This document shows, piece by piece, positions 39,476 through 49,704 of a DNA stretch of 64,000 bases. The position numbers were made by a program, and so were the translations under genes. This DNA comes from Kalaharituber pfeilii (Eukaryota > Ascomycota > Pezizomycetes > Pezizales > Pezizaceae). Each line of letters starts with the position of its first letter. The stretch's first letter is position 1. The stretch covers positions 1 to 64,000 of the forward strand of contig WHUZ01000121.1 of the NCBI GenBank assembly GCA_015179045.1. The letters run 5' to 3'. Below the pieces are notes generated by a model that saw only the letters and a list, made by a program, of their open reading frames with translations, had not been told where the DNA came from and made no database searches.

Positions 39476-39672
39476 ATCGCAATCGTACAAATGAGTGCTA
39501 TATGAGCTACACAGAAGGCTAGCAAGGATCACTACTGAAGTGTCTTTTTGGCCTGGCAGACAGTAACTCTCTGCGCTTACCACCTCCATTACAAACTCTG
39601 AGTCAAGGTTGGAAAAAACTATCATTCGGATGAGTTCTGGATCGAAATTATCTCATTGCTCGACTACGACAG

Positions 39673-40095
39673 TTGAAGGGTCAGAAAAATGTGAATGATT
39701 GTCATATTGACCTTGATTCGGACTCTAATAACTCTCCTGAGTCTTCTGTAGATGGTCCGAACCAAAGTACTCCAACAGGTAGGCTTACTACTAATATACT
39801 AGAAGTTAAGGGGGGGGAGTCAACTACTAGTGGGAAAGGAGGAAAATGGCAGGCTAGAGGGCAAGGGAGTGGTAAAAGGGGACGAACTAGGGCTGCAAAA
39901 GATACAGACAATAAGATAGTAGTAAAGTCAACAGCATTATCTGGAGCTACTGACTCTCAGCCACCACTAACCCCTCCTTCGACACTTGAGGAAATAATTC
40001 AGCAAATGCAGCAGCTGCAGCAGCTAGTTTCAGGTCTCGCGAATAGAGCTGTAAGTTATTCTAGCCTATATTGCATATGCTGTCATATACTATAG
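39673..40095 (+). CDS. Hypothetical Ser/Gly/Lys-rich protein
   Basis: Starts MKGQKNVNDCHID, has Asp/Ser-rich then Gly/Lys/Arg-rich segments (GSGKRGRTRAAKD) and a Gln/Leu-rich helix (IIQQMQQLQQLVSGLANRA) before a likely intron donor GTAAGT near 40049. No known domain. It lies within the candidate TIR element at 38124-40401 and could be a transposon-carried gene. Confidence 0.4.
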   Translation: MKGQKNVNDCHIDLDSDSNNSPESSVDGPNQSTPTGRLTTNILEVKGGESTTSGKGGKWQARGQGSGKRGRTRAAKDTDNKIVVKSTALSGATDSQPPLTPPSTLEEIIQQMQQLQQLVSGLANRAVSYSSLYCICCHIL

Positions 40096-40435
40096 CCATT
40101 AATGACTAACTCTTACTATAGGAAAGATAGATATAGACCTATTGATAGATAATATGCAGGAGGTTGAGGAGGGGAGTGGTAATTTAATATTATTAATGCA
40201 TATATTGATATAGCAAGTGAACTATTGTTGACAGAATTAATACAATGTGCTAGAATTATAGTATCAGCTATGCTGTACATATAACTGTTTACTGTAAGCT
40301 GCTAGCATGTCTGTTGCACGAGATATAGCCAAATGTAGTATCTCCAGCAGGCGTGCCAAGAAACGTCATATCCCGGTCAACGATCGTATCCCGATATAAA
40401 ACAGTACGTTGCAACAAGTAAATGCATTGGTTTAT

Positions 40436-40529
40436 TGGCAAACGGGCGCTACTAAAGAACCTTCCATACTAAAAAAGAAACTTTTGGACCAGACCCTCCC
40501 TCCGGTCGGGGGTCGTGCCAACCAGACTA
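40436..40529 (-). repeat. ~96-bp dispersed repeat, copy 2
   Basis: Inverted relative to 31889-31984: it reads TTGGCAAACGGGCGCTACTA, then AAAGAACCTTCC, ending AACCAGACTA. It directly abuts the LINE-A fragment that follows. Confidence 0.75.
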
Positions 40530-40917
40530 TGGCATCATAGGATTGGCAAGAGCGATGGATCGGAGTGCCGATGGTGCAGGGAGCGAGAGGAAACGATGAG
40601 CTACCTATTAGACGAATGCCGGGTGTGGAAGGAAAGGGTATGGCAAGGAGGAAGGGAGGAACTAGCCAGACCCAAGGACAATGAGGGCAGGGATCCACTA
40701 CTGCGCCTCATGGAACTCTTGGAGGAGATGGACTGAACTGACTGTACTTCAACTTTCATTCAAGGGACTGGGATTCTCTCTTAGTTTATCTCTTATGAAC
40801 TGTTACTTTTACCTAAGGGACGGGGTTTGTTTAGTTTATCTCTTATGTAGTTAAGATCTCCCCATAGCCCATAGGGGGGCACACGAGTATTGATATGCAA
40901 AAAAAAAAAAAAAAAAT
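40530..40917 (+). mobile_element. 5'-truncated LINE-A, C-terminal end of ORF2
   Basis: Encodes WHHRIGKSDGSECRWCRERE (zinc knuckle) through MELLEEMD and stop (to 40736), then a 3' UTR with a direct repeat (GGGACTGGGATT / GGGACGGGGTTT, each followed by AGTTTATCTCTTATG). The tail is CCCCATAGCCCATAGGGGGG and CACACGAGTATTGATATGC plus poly-A. No target duplication found. Confidence 0.85.
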
Positions 40918-40939
40918 GTTCAATTTGGGTGCTAGGATG

Positions 40940-41705
40940 TTTCAATATTGTTTTATTACTCTTTCGTGGGGTTGCTGAACGGTTTGAGAAACTAGGGCCG
41001 TTTTGTGATAAAAGTCATGGAAGTTAGAATTCCTCCGATCCGCACCTGCATATACCCACTTCTCACCCTGTTGGACAGGTGCCGGTAAACGGAGACAACG
41101 TACATTGCTGCTGAGATCGAGATTTTGTGTAACCAGGCGAATGGTGTAACATATGAAGGACTTCCGTACAGTACTGGCAAGCACTCGTTACTAGAATTTA
41201 GTGATGCTGTTATCGCCGTGCGAGAAAAACCTACCGGATCGGGGATGGATATTGCTATTGGATGGGTATTTTCCATACATTTTGCTCCCAAAGTCAGGTA
41301 TTTGCCTTAGCCTCACCTGCCTACAGACCACTCGCACGGCCTACCATACCTTGGCCCCCACCTGCACCACGAAATGCTGGTAACGAGTACATTGTCAAGT
41401 TACACAAGGGCTGGTGGGGTCGGATTCACTTTTACGCGATCGCTATAGTATACACAGTCTACTCGTATGACCTCTGCCTACCACAACCGTTTCCCAAACT
41501 AGGCCTGCTTTACCGGATACCCTACCAATTCCGGGCCGGACAGAAACCTCTGGACAAGTACCCCCTGTCTCCATGCGGGATGCCTGATGTGCTAATACTG
41601 ATATCGTGTGCCCAGTCTTGGTTACCCCACCTTCCACTGGAATATGGTTGCTATCTTCGATGTGGTATTGACAAAGTATCCTGCTGGTGTCGATCTATTT
41701 CCTGA
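40940..41705. other. Unassigned ORF-bearing region
   Basis: Open frames 41125-41310 and 41262-41705 (+) and 41184-40942 and 41291-40992 (-) overlap, and none has a recognised domain. They may be parts of an unrecognised gene; there is no support for a choice of strand. Confidence 0.3.
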
Positions 41706-41795
41706 TAGGAAATTTCTAAATCTCCCTGGGTTGCCAACACCTTTGTATTTCTGCCAAGCGTTTCCGGAACCTTGTTACCGGACCCGGATTTTGGT

Positions 41796-41861
41796 TGTTT
41801 TTTTTTTTTTTTTTTTTTTAGATCACATAACCCCGCTTGTAGCACTAAGCCATGGCAGGGT
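41796..41861 (-). mobile_element. 66-bp LINE-B tail-only insertion
   Basis: Poly-T, then AGATCACATAACCCCGCTTG, TAGCACTAAGCCATGGCAGG. It is flanked by a perfect 14-bp duplication ACCCGGATTTTGGT (41782-41795 and 41862-41875). It matches the complement of the LINE-B end at 15740-15806. Confidence 0.9.
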
Positions 41862-41875
41862 ACCCGGATTTTGGT

Positions 41876-42631
41876 GATCTAGTGTAGCAAGGGTAGACTG
41901 TACAGGCAGACCTATAACCAGAACCAATATTTAAAGCCTTTTTTTAGGTATAAACGGTTTTCCGGTGTAGGTACAGTAAAAGACGCTACATTGTAGCCGA
42001 GAATGAAAATTCCCTAGAATGGCGAAGGTATGCAGCGACTCTACTTGTAGTTTCATAAAGCAGACCTCTACTCTGCTGTGTTGGAAATGGAAGTGTATAT
42101 AATCAATTAATTACAGTGAATGCTATCGGAATCGCTGTGAGTTTCTGTATCAGTAAGATCGTCAACAGGTTAGCAAAATGATACATGTGTATGGTCGAGT
42201 GCAGGCAGCCACATTTCTCAGACTGAGTCACGTTCACAATAGAGCTTAGTGTCTACTTGATGTATGCATTTCCCAATAGAATTTTCGTAATCTCAAACAC
42301 TCGTGGCAAATTTATATACGTATTTGCTTGGCACGACAATCTCGATCGATATGGTACGTATGTACTTAATGCAGCTGAACTGAGACGCTCGCAGTTAACG
42401 CCCATCAATAGCTCCGAGCTGCCATCTCACTGTTCGCCGTGTTGCGGAAAGGCAATATATGAGTTAGATATTATGTCGTGCCGGTGCGGAAACCGTGTAT
42501 AAATATGAAGCCCCAATCCGTCTTATAGCACTGCAACCGCATATTTGTTCTCTTCAATACAAATAAGTATTTCGACGCACACCATCGCGGCAAAAGTCTG
42601 GACATACAACTTGCACTGTTTGCAGCCCGCA
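41876..42631. other. Upstream region of the carboxylesterase gene
   Basis: AT-rich DNA with no gene or element recognised. A TATA-like GTATAAATATG at 42496-42506 lies about 130 bp before the ATG and may be the core promoter. Confidence 0.45.
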
Positions 42632-44471
42632 ATGCGTCTGACTTCGAGTCTCTCATGTCTCCTGTCTCTCCTTAGCCTCCCTCTCTGCTTGGCCGCCTCC
42701 CCGCCAGCACCAACCATCACCGCCCCCTTCGGCACCATCATCGGGCAGCCCGGCAGGCTCGACCCCGCCGTGCACGAGTTCCTTGGCATCCCATTCGCAG
42801 AGCCGCCCACTGGTTCTCTGCGCTTCCGCCCGCCCATACGGCTACCAAACCGTTCTCCCCAATCTCCCCCACTCGTTGCTACAAAATTCGGCCTGTCATG
42901 TCCTAGCTTCCCTGTGGATCCTGTGCCTGGTAACCCTTACAACTTTACCGGGATGACGGAGGGAGAGGACTGCCTGAGCTTGAACATCTGGACCAAGCCG
43001 GGGTGGACTAATGCCCCAGTCATGGTCTGGGTCTACGGTGGTGGGTTCGTGCTCGGCGGGACCGATACACTCATGTACGATGGAACGCAGTTTGCTGCCG
43101 ATAATAACGTGGTAATGGTGACGGTGAAGTAATTGGCCTCCCCACATTTTCATGTTCTCTGGAGACCTATGGTGCACAATCCAGTACCCCTTCCATTGGC
43201 TGCGAAGTGCAAATCTAACTAATGCAACCCCTAACGTGTTCTCACCGATAAAAATTTAGCTACCGCACAAACGTCCTCGGGTTCCCTAATTCTCCTGCCC
43301 TCGAGACTGAGAATGTCGGCATCCTGGACCAGCGCCTGGCCCTCGAGTGGATCCGCGACAACATTCGCGCCTTCGGTGGCAACCCAGACAAAATCACACT
43401 CTTCGGCGAGTCCGCTGGCGGCATCTCCGTGGACGTCCACGCCTATGCATGGCCGCGCGATCCCATTGCCCACGGCCTAATCGCGCAGAGTGGCACGGTT
43501 GATCTGCTTTCGATTTTCAACTTCGGGGAGAATTTCTACGCGTGGGGCAACTTGACCGAGAAGCTCGGGTGTGACGGCGCGGGATCGGACAGGCGCAAGT
43601 TGCAGTGCATGCAGGAGGTGCCTTGGGAAGCTTTATTAAAGGGCATGAAGTCGATGGAAAATTGTCGGGCGGGTTTCGACATTGGCTTCGGGCCGAGAGT
43701 GGACGGCAGGGTAATTTTCTCCCAGGAGGAGTACAAGCGCAGGGGGGAATTCGGCGTGTTTGCAAAAGTGGTGCGTGGTGCCTCCCTCCCCCCACCAGCT
43801 CCTGACTTCCTGCTAGCAATTGGAGACCGGTACTGATGCCAGGCCAATTTAGCCACTCCTCGTCGGCAACACGGACAAAGAAATTGTTTCAGGGGTATCA
43901 CTTGTTCCACCACCTGAAGGCTGCCCGGTGCCGGAACTTCCAGGAGACTTGGGCCCAGAGGTAATCGCGAAAATTGCAACGGCAGTTCATTTCACCTGCC
44001 CAGCACGTGAGGCTGCCCGCCGTAGGTTTGAATCCCTCGTCCCCTACTGAGACCCACTTCCTCTCCCTTACTTTTACAGTGCTGCTAACCCTTCCTGGCC
44101 TGGCATCGTGTATTTTTTGAAGGCTGCTCTATAACGTCCCAACATGGCGGTACCGCTACTACGGTTCCTTCAACTCCGGGATAGGCGCTGCCCATGCCGC
44201 TGAATTACCCGTCCTGTTTGGTGCAGCGCGGCGCGTCTCAGACCTCTCTGCGCGCGACTCTGCGTTGATCAACTACCTGCAGTCGGTGTGGGCAGCATTC
44301 GCAACCTCCCCAGCTAAAGGACTCAGTGCACCGCCGTTCAACCTGCCACAATACAACCCAGACACATCGTCACTAATTAGGCTCGATTATCAGCAGGAGT
44401 TGCAGGCGAGCACGACGCATCCGTACGAGTATGATTACTTGTGTGATGTGATGTCGCCGACATGGCTTTGA
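42632..44471 (+). CDS. Secreted type-B carboxylesterase/lipase, spliced
   Basis: Hydrolyses carboxylic esters, probably outside the cell. Exon 1 (42632-43128) starts with a signal peptide (MRLTSSLSCLLSLLSLPLCL). It has GIPFAEPP, EDCLSLNIW and the oxyanion motif YGGGFVLGG. An intron at 43129-43259 joins in frame to YRTNVLGFPNSP. Exon 2 (43260-43770) has LEWIRDNIRAFGGNP and nucleophile GESAGG. An intron at 43771-43852 joins in frame to PLLVGNTDKEIVSG. Exon 3 runs to about 44022, ending at CPAREAAR. The last exon (about 44125-44471) has WRYRYYGSF, the likely catalytic His in HAAELPVLFG, and stop at 44469-44471. I could not find a clean acceptor in frame for the last intron, so the gene may carry a lesion there. 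Confidence 0.82.
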
Positions 44472-44847
44472 GAGCATGACGTGGGAAGGAAACTGGAACA
44501 CTACCTGTATCGAGTTTTTGGTAATCAATGCAGAAATAATCTATAGTAATTCAACGACACTTACCTTGTGTTTGCTAAGTAGCCTAACTACATTGCATAT
44601 TTGGGAAATCCTTCGTTGAAACATCAATGTCAAAAATGAAGCACGTAGGACTACAGTAGAGCCATCATAAGCAGGCATATCGGACTTTGAGGTTTGATTT
44701 AATCCATAAGAGACCACTCGTCACTAGGGCCCTAAGACCGAAGGCGGTTTTACATCGATTTGATCATAAGACGTTCTTTATGAGCCAATTTTTACAGTAC
44801 ATATATATCCGTTCATTTGTGAGTTCATTGCTCGTATGCAGCCCTGC
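44472..44847. other. Intergenic DNA downstream of carboxylesterase
   Basis: AT-rich, no gene. At 44818-44847, TGAGTTCATTGCTCGTATGC then AGCCCTGC looks like a decayed minus-strand LINE-A tail lacking its poly-T. Confidence 0.45.
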
Positions 44848-44945
44848 TTTTTTTTTTTTTTTTTTATCATTACTCGCTTGCCGCCCCTATGGGCTATGGC
44901 GAGATTAGTTACATAGGAGAGAAGTAAAGAAAGAAAGGAAAATTG
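44848..44945 (-). mobile_element. LINE-A tail with part of 3' UTR, minus strand
   Basis: Poly-T, ATCATTACTCGCTTGCCGCC, CCTATGGGCTATGGCGAG, then UTR-like AGTAAAGAAAGAAAGGAAAA also found after the tail in the copy at 27797. No target duplication recognised. Confidence 0.7.
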
Positions 44946-45034
44946 CTACAGATGTCTCCTGACCCCGCCACTGATATGATGAGGTTAAGCATTACAGACT
45001 CGAAGGTGGCGATAGGCAAGATGGTAAAGGCAGC

Positions 45035-47634
45035 CTAAAGACACGAGGTCCAGTCATCAGAACCCTGAAGGTCACAGATTGGGAGAGATGGGAGGATTTT
45101 CTAAAGGAGTGGGGAGACAAGCCATTGGAGAAGGATGAGAAGGCATATGAAATGATCACCAGGTTGTGCCAAACCTTCACGAGGGAAGCATGTATAACAG
45201 AGCGATCTAAGAGGTGGTTTGACAAGGAGGTGAAGGAGGCACGAAAGATGGTGAAATATATACTCCGGAAAGGGAACACTCAGGTGGAGAAGACAAGAGC
45301 TAGGAGGTTGTTGAGGGAGATAATAAGGGAGAAGAAGAAGACTTACTGGGAGGAGTACATGGAGGAGGATAGAGTAACGTCACCTTGGGATATATTTAGA
45401 CTGGCACGAGACCCCTTTCGAGAGCAGGAGCTCATGAACATCCCAGGCACGGATCAGCAAGTCATGGATATGCTAGTAGAAAGGAACTTCATCACGGAGG
45501 AGCATAGCGAGACATACGCTCGGAGACCAGCAGGAATGCTGATGGACAGAGAGGAAGCGAGACGCGCCATAGATCAGGCACTGATAAAGACGAAATCCAG
45601 ATCAGCACCGGGGCCAGACGGAATACAGTACGGGATTCTCAAGATGCTGAGAGGTTCCCCAATATGGACAGCAGTTCGAGAAGAGATAGTCGAGTACATA
45701 AACGGGAACCACCAGTTCGCCAGGGGGTTCGATGTCGTGATGATACACAAAAAAAAGGCAGACCCAGGGATGACCCGGCAGGATGGAGACCGATTACCCT
45801 GCTGAATACAGCCGCCAAACTGGGCCAGAAGGTAGTAGCGGACCTCATCCAACGACAAGACGAACTGTTCAGAAAGACTCAGTTGGGCGGTAGACCAAAG
45901 CGAGGTGCAGAGGATCTGCAGCGACAGGTACTGAAGGAGGTAGACAGGAGACTGCAGAAGGGGGAGTGGACAGCAATAGTTGGAGACGACATAAAATCAG
46001 CGTTCAACCACATACGGAGAGAGAGAGTGGTGAGAAGATTAGATGTGGTTGATCCGAACATAGCAGCATTCGTGGAAGGGTTTCTTCAGCCGACAAGGTT
46101 CAAAGTATCGTGGGATAGAAGGGTCAGGGGGGAGAGCAGAATGACCGATGGCACCCCTCAGGGCACCCCTCTATCCCCGGTACTCTTTCTGGTGGCGGTC
46201 GCGCCAGTAGCCAAGAAAGTCGACAGCCGCGAGTTCTCCAGGTCCTATGTAGACGATTTTCACAGTGTCGTATCCAACAGGTCATTGAGGCAGCTGAAGA
46301 AAGACATAGTGGAACATCGCAGGAGGTTGACTGAGGAGGCACAGGAGGAGGGGTTTGAGCTGGATCCACGGAAGTCTGAGACAGTCGTGATAGGGACAAA
46401 GGGGCGAAGCTACAGGCTGGTAGGTCTGTATGTAGACTGGGAGCTGAAATTCAATGACCACTTCAACAGGAGGCTGCAACTGGGGAAGGCGGCGTGGCGG
46501 GTAGCATCAAGACTAAACAAGATTCCCCCCGGCAGAGGACGACAGTTGTATACAAGCATCGCCAGGAACATAGCTACCTGGGGAAGTTGGGCGTGGGCCA
46601 GTTACGCGAAAGCCTCCCCTCCGGAACACAAGCTCAGACAGCTGGAGAAATGGCAGTATGGAGTAGCCAGGGAGATAGTCGTGGCTCCATGGGGGACAAG
46701 GAGGGACGTGGTGGAGGGGTTGGCAAACTTGGAATCAGTTGAGACCTTCGTGAACGGAGAGGCGAAGAGGGTGGAAGCAAGAGCGTTGAGGTTTGAGAAG
46801 GAACCAATAAGAGACCCGCAACCGGAGACCAGGTACTTAAGAGGATCCCTCGAACACCGCGACCCCTTACCAATTCATATACATCAGTTCCATCCCAAAG
46901 ACCTTAGTGGACAAGAGTGGGAAGACATCATAGCCAGAGAGACAGAGGAGGGGCGGGTGAGTATATACACAGATGGAAGCAGGAGAGAGGGGAGGACAGG
47001 AGCTGGAGTATACCAGGGGACCAAAGACAGATCCGTGTATCTGGGGAGGCAATGCACGGTGAACGATGCAGAATTAATAGCGGTAGGAGAAGCCCTGAAA
47101 GGAGAGGGAGAGTTGGTGGTCGTCACGGATTCCAGAGTTACCATAACAAGACTACAAGGGATAGCGAGAGGAGACCTAACGTCAGAGGGGTCGGCTGAGT
47201 TTGTGAGGAGGCGGTGGGAAGAGAGGGTAGCCCGAGGGGAATATGACGTTGCGGTGGTGTGGGTGAAATCGCACAGAGGAGTTAGGGGCAACGCCATGGC
47301 GGACATGGCGGCGAAGGTTGCCACAGCAATGCAATACCAGGATGAGACAGTGACAGAAGCGGGGATCAAACAGCAGATCAAAGAGTGGAGAGCCGAGGAG
47401 AGAAAGAGATTGAAGTTGTCGTACAGACCACTGGAGTATCTAGGGAGCAGGGGAAGGGTATCCCCTCTCGCGGGAATCTTGGGAAACAAGGGATTACGAC
47501 AGTGGAGACACAAGATAGGGAAGGAGACTTCTCCCGAGTGCAGGTGGTGCGGAAGAGACTATGAAAATTTTGCGCACATCATGGGGGGTGCGAGGTGTGG
47601 AGGAAGAGACTACCGAGAGGAGAGGAGGGACTAA
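45035..47634 (+). pseudogene. LINE-A ORF2: reverse transcriptase and RNase H
   Basis: RT begins in the frame ending at 45805 (RSAPGPDGIQYGILK) and continues, after a one-base shift at the A-run near 45748-45755, in the frame ending at 47634 (WRPITLLNTAAKLGQK, GTPQGTPLSPVLFL, catalytic RSYVDDFHSVV near 46244-46270). RNase H follows: YTDGSRREG, NDAELIAVGEAL, VVTDSRVTITRL, WVKSHRGVRGN. The C-terminal knuckle CRWCGRDYENFAHIM precedes a disordered end. The endonuclease domain is missing by 5' truncation. Compared with LINE-B ORF2 it is clearly a different family, with a different knuckle spacing. Confidence 0.9.
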
Positions 47635-47861
47635 GGGGGCCGATAAGGGATGAGGGGGTTAGGGGGGAGAAATGACGCTGGCGGAGGTGATGGACTGGGC
47701 GGCAGAGTAGACGGAGTGGGGCAGGACACGCTCGATGTTGCGACGTTGTTTTTACTTTTTCTGTGATGTTATACTCTGTTTATTCGTTGTTATGCATTTA
47801 AATCCTCGCCATAGCCTACAAGGCGGCATGCGAGTAATGACATAAAAAAAAAAAAAAAAAA
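45035..47861 (+). mobile_element. LINE-A copy with RT and RNase H (inner copy)
   Basis: The best LINE-A ORF2 in the window: 5'-truncated, ending in CGCCATAGCCTACAAGGCGG, CATGCGAGTAATGACATA and poly-A. The likely target duplication is GGCAGC with adjoining A residues (45026-45034 and about 47859-47867). It is inserted into the RNase H region of an older copy of the same family. Confidence 0.85.
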
Positions 47862-48306
47862 GGCAGCGCAGGGCCACCCCACCCCCGGCCAGGCGGAGCC
47901 ATAAACGCAGTGAGAAGGGCCTGGGCAGATAGGATAGCTTGCGGGGACCACGACGTCGCCGTGATGTATCATGTGGGTAAAGGGCCACAAGGGCCTCAAG
48001 GGCAACACGGAAGCGGACAGGGCGGCCAAGGTGGGACCGTACCTGCAATACCACGATGAACGAGTCACTGAATCCGGACTTCGCCAGCACGCAAAAGAAA
48101 AAAGAGCGGAAGAGTGGAACCGCCTACAGCTGAACTACAGACCTTTGCAATTCCTAGGCACACACGTCACCGCTCTGGCAGGACTCCTCGGGGGCAAGGG
48201 CCTACGCGCGTGGCGATACAGCATAGGGAAAACAGATGGACCGGAATGCCGGTGGTGCGGCGAGCGGGAAGAAACCACCAAGCACCTACTAGACGAATGC
48301 CGGGCA

Positions 48307-48820
48307 ATTTTTTTTTCTTTTTCTTTTTTATTTCAGTACTCGCGTGCCGCCCTATGGGCTATGGCGAGGTTTAGTACAAGGAAGTAAAAGGGGTTTTTTT
48401 TTTTTTGGGGGGGGGGGGCACGTGACCCTGCATGAGCTGTTCGCCATGGCAGGGCAAAGTAAAAGGTTAACTACATGATATCGAGTAGGAAATAGGAAAT
48501 AAGAAAATTTATTTAGTCCGTCTCTTCTATGAGTTCCATCAGCTCGAGGATCGGGTCGCCGTCCTGTTTCGGTGGGTCCGTGATGTCTCGTCTGCCTCCT
48601 GGCCATATCCTGTTCTTCCAGCTTCGGCATTCGTCCATGAGGTGTGTTGTCGTTTCTTCCCGCTCTCTGCACCAACGGCATCCCGGGCTGTCGGCCTTCC
48701 CTATCTTGTGTATCCATGCTCTGAGGCCTTTGCCCCCTAGGAGGCCTGCGAGGGTGCCTACGTGTCTGCCCAGTCGTGACAGTGGCCTGTATGTTAGGTT
48801 GAGCCAAGAGAAGACAGCTC
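48307..48820 (-). mobile_element. LINE-A C-terminal copy, minus strand, twice hit
   Basis: T-rich start at 48307, tail CAGTACTCGCGTGCCGCCCT, ATGGGCTATGGCGAGG. After a 65-bp type C tail insertion (48392-48456) it encodes, up to about 48817, LNLTYRPLSRLGRHVG, LAGLLGGKGLRAW, CRWCREREETTTHLMDECR and LMELIEETD. Its 5' end is cut by a further tail insertion. Confidence 0.85.
48392..48456 (-). mobile_element. Type C tail-only insertion with T-run/G-run junction
   Basis: T13 followed by G12, then CACGTGACCCTGCATGAGCT, GTTCGCCATGGCAGGGCA. It is flanked by AAGTAAAAGG (48382-48391 and 48457-48466). The sequence resembles the complement of the tail at 62622-62681. The poly-G next to the poly-T is unusual. 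Confidence 0.75.
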
Positions 48821-48967
48821 TTTTTTTTTTTTTTTTTTTTATCAATACTCGCATGCCGCTCTATGGACTATGGCGAGGTCTTTATATAGGTACATGGAAA
48901 TGAATGCATAATGTAAGAATCAGAAGAAACAGCGAAATGTCAGGTACATGGAAATGAATGCGTGCAG
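48821..48967 (-). mobile_element. LINE-A tail insertion, minus strand
   Basis: Poly-T, ATCAATACTCGCATGCCGCT, CTATGGACTATGGCGAGG, then UTR-like sequence. GGTACATGGAAATGAATGC occurs twice (48890-48908 and 48944-48962). Edges are uncertain. Confidence 0.7.
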
Positions 48968-49510
48968 TTTTTTTTTTTTTTTATATCATTAATCGCATGC
49001 CGCCCTAAGGGCTATGGCGATATTTAGTTATATATAAAAATAAAAAGAAAGTCAGAAATAAAAGTTGAACTCCCCGGAGACTCCTGTGTGCAGGGGAAGT
49101 GAAAATGACAGTGAAATTAACAGATAAAAGTGGAAATCCCCAGAACCTCCTGTGTAAAAGGGAATTGAAAATAACAGTCACAATACCAGTGTGGTCCCTG
49201 TATCCTCCGATGTGATGGGAATGTACAAATACCAGGGGGAAAACCAGTACCAACTCACTTCCTTCCCCTGTCCCACTCGTACTGGCTAGCCTTCAACCAT
49301 TTCCCTCCCAGTCTCACCTTCTCCAGCTCAACCTGTCTCCCAAGGTATACCACAACTGAGCTGGTGGTTTTGCCTTCCTCCGTTAGGATTGCCTTTTTTC
49401 TCAGCCATCGAATTCCTTCCACCTTTCCTAGATCCCGGTTAGCAGCCTCTAACCACCTCCGGACATTGTTCAGGTCCTTCCGGAGTGCAATTCCGTGTAA
49501 TAGATTACTA
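48968..49510 (-). mobile_element. ORF1-only LINE copy, minus strand
   Basis: Poly-T, ATATCATTAATCGCATGCCG, CCCTAAGGGCTATGGCGAT. The 3' UTR carries three copies of a ~60-bp unit (see 49040-49250). The complement of about 49260-49500 encodes the C-terminal ORF1 block (ALRKDLNNVRRWLEAANRDL, GIRWLRKK, VRLGGKWLKASQYEWDRGR). Beyond about 49510 sequence similar to the same protein continues in scrambled form to about 49640. No target duplication found. Confidence 0.8.
49040..49250 (-). repeat. Three-copy ~60-bp repeat in an ORF1-only 3' UTR
   Basis: Units contain (G/A)AACTCCCCGGAGACTCC, GAAATCCCCAGAACCTCC and the more diverged GTGGTCCCTGTATCCTCC, each followed by TGTGTGCAGGGG, TGTGTAAAAGGG or GATGTGATGGG. 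Each unit can pair CCCC with GGGG. Other ORF1-only copies have a single such unit after the stop codon (for example 58070-58110). Confidence 0.7.
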
Positions 49511-49704
49511 CTAAGCTGGTCTTCTTCCCTTCCCTCCTCTCCTTTAACAATCTGCCGTTCAACAGGTTTGCCTTCTCCATCCAGTCTCCTAGTCTCGTAA
49601 CCAGAACCTTACCCAGGTTCTTTGTCTTGCCCAACCAGTGGCTGTGAACGCTTACAGGTGCCGGAAATTAACAAAGGCCATTCTTTCTACTAGTAATAAA
49701 TTAT

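Larger units (their letters stand above)
38124..40401. mobile_element. Candidate 2.3-kb TIR-bounded DNA element
   Basis: The left end TTTTATATCGGGAAACGATCG...CATCTTGGCATGCC (38124-38176) is matched in inverse by 40350-40401 (complement TTTTATATCGGGATACGATCG...TTTCTTGGCACGCC), about 75-80% over 50 bp. Between lie AT-rich DNA, a ~100-bp duplicated segment (39242-39475) and a small gene-like ORF (39673). No transposase recognised and no clean target duplication. Confidence 0.5.
44946..48306 (+). mobile_element. LINE-A copy split by another LINE-A (outer copy)
   Basis: The RNase H fragment at about 44970-45034 (LSITDSKVAIGKMVKAA) continues at 47862-48306 (RRAWADRIACGDHDVAV, WVKGHKGLKGNTEADRAAK, then CRWCGEREETTKHLLDECR). 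The insert between is 45035-47861. The copy is cut at 48306 by a minus-strand LINE-A. A frame change near 47965 marks decay. Confidence 0.82.

Noticed and set aside
43517..43979. Minus-strand frames opposite the carboxylesterase
   Set aside because: The plus strand has the GESAGG nucleophile, signal peptide and consistent introns.
48352..48807. 151-residue minus ORF rich in Arg/Pro/Gly
   Set aside because: An alternative frame of the LINE-A C-terminal fragment; the other frame has the CRWCRERE knuckle.
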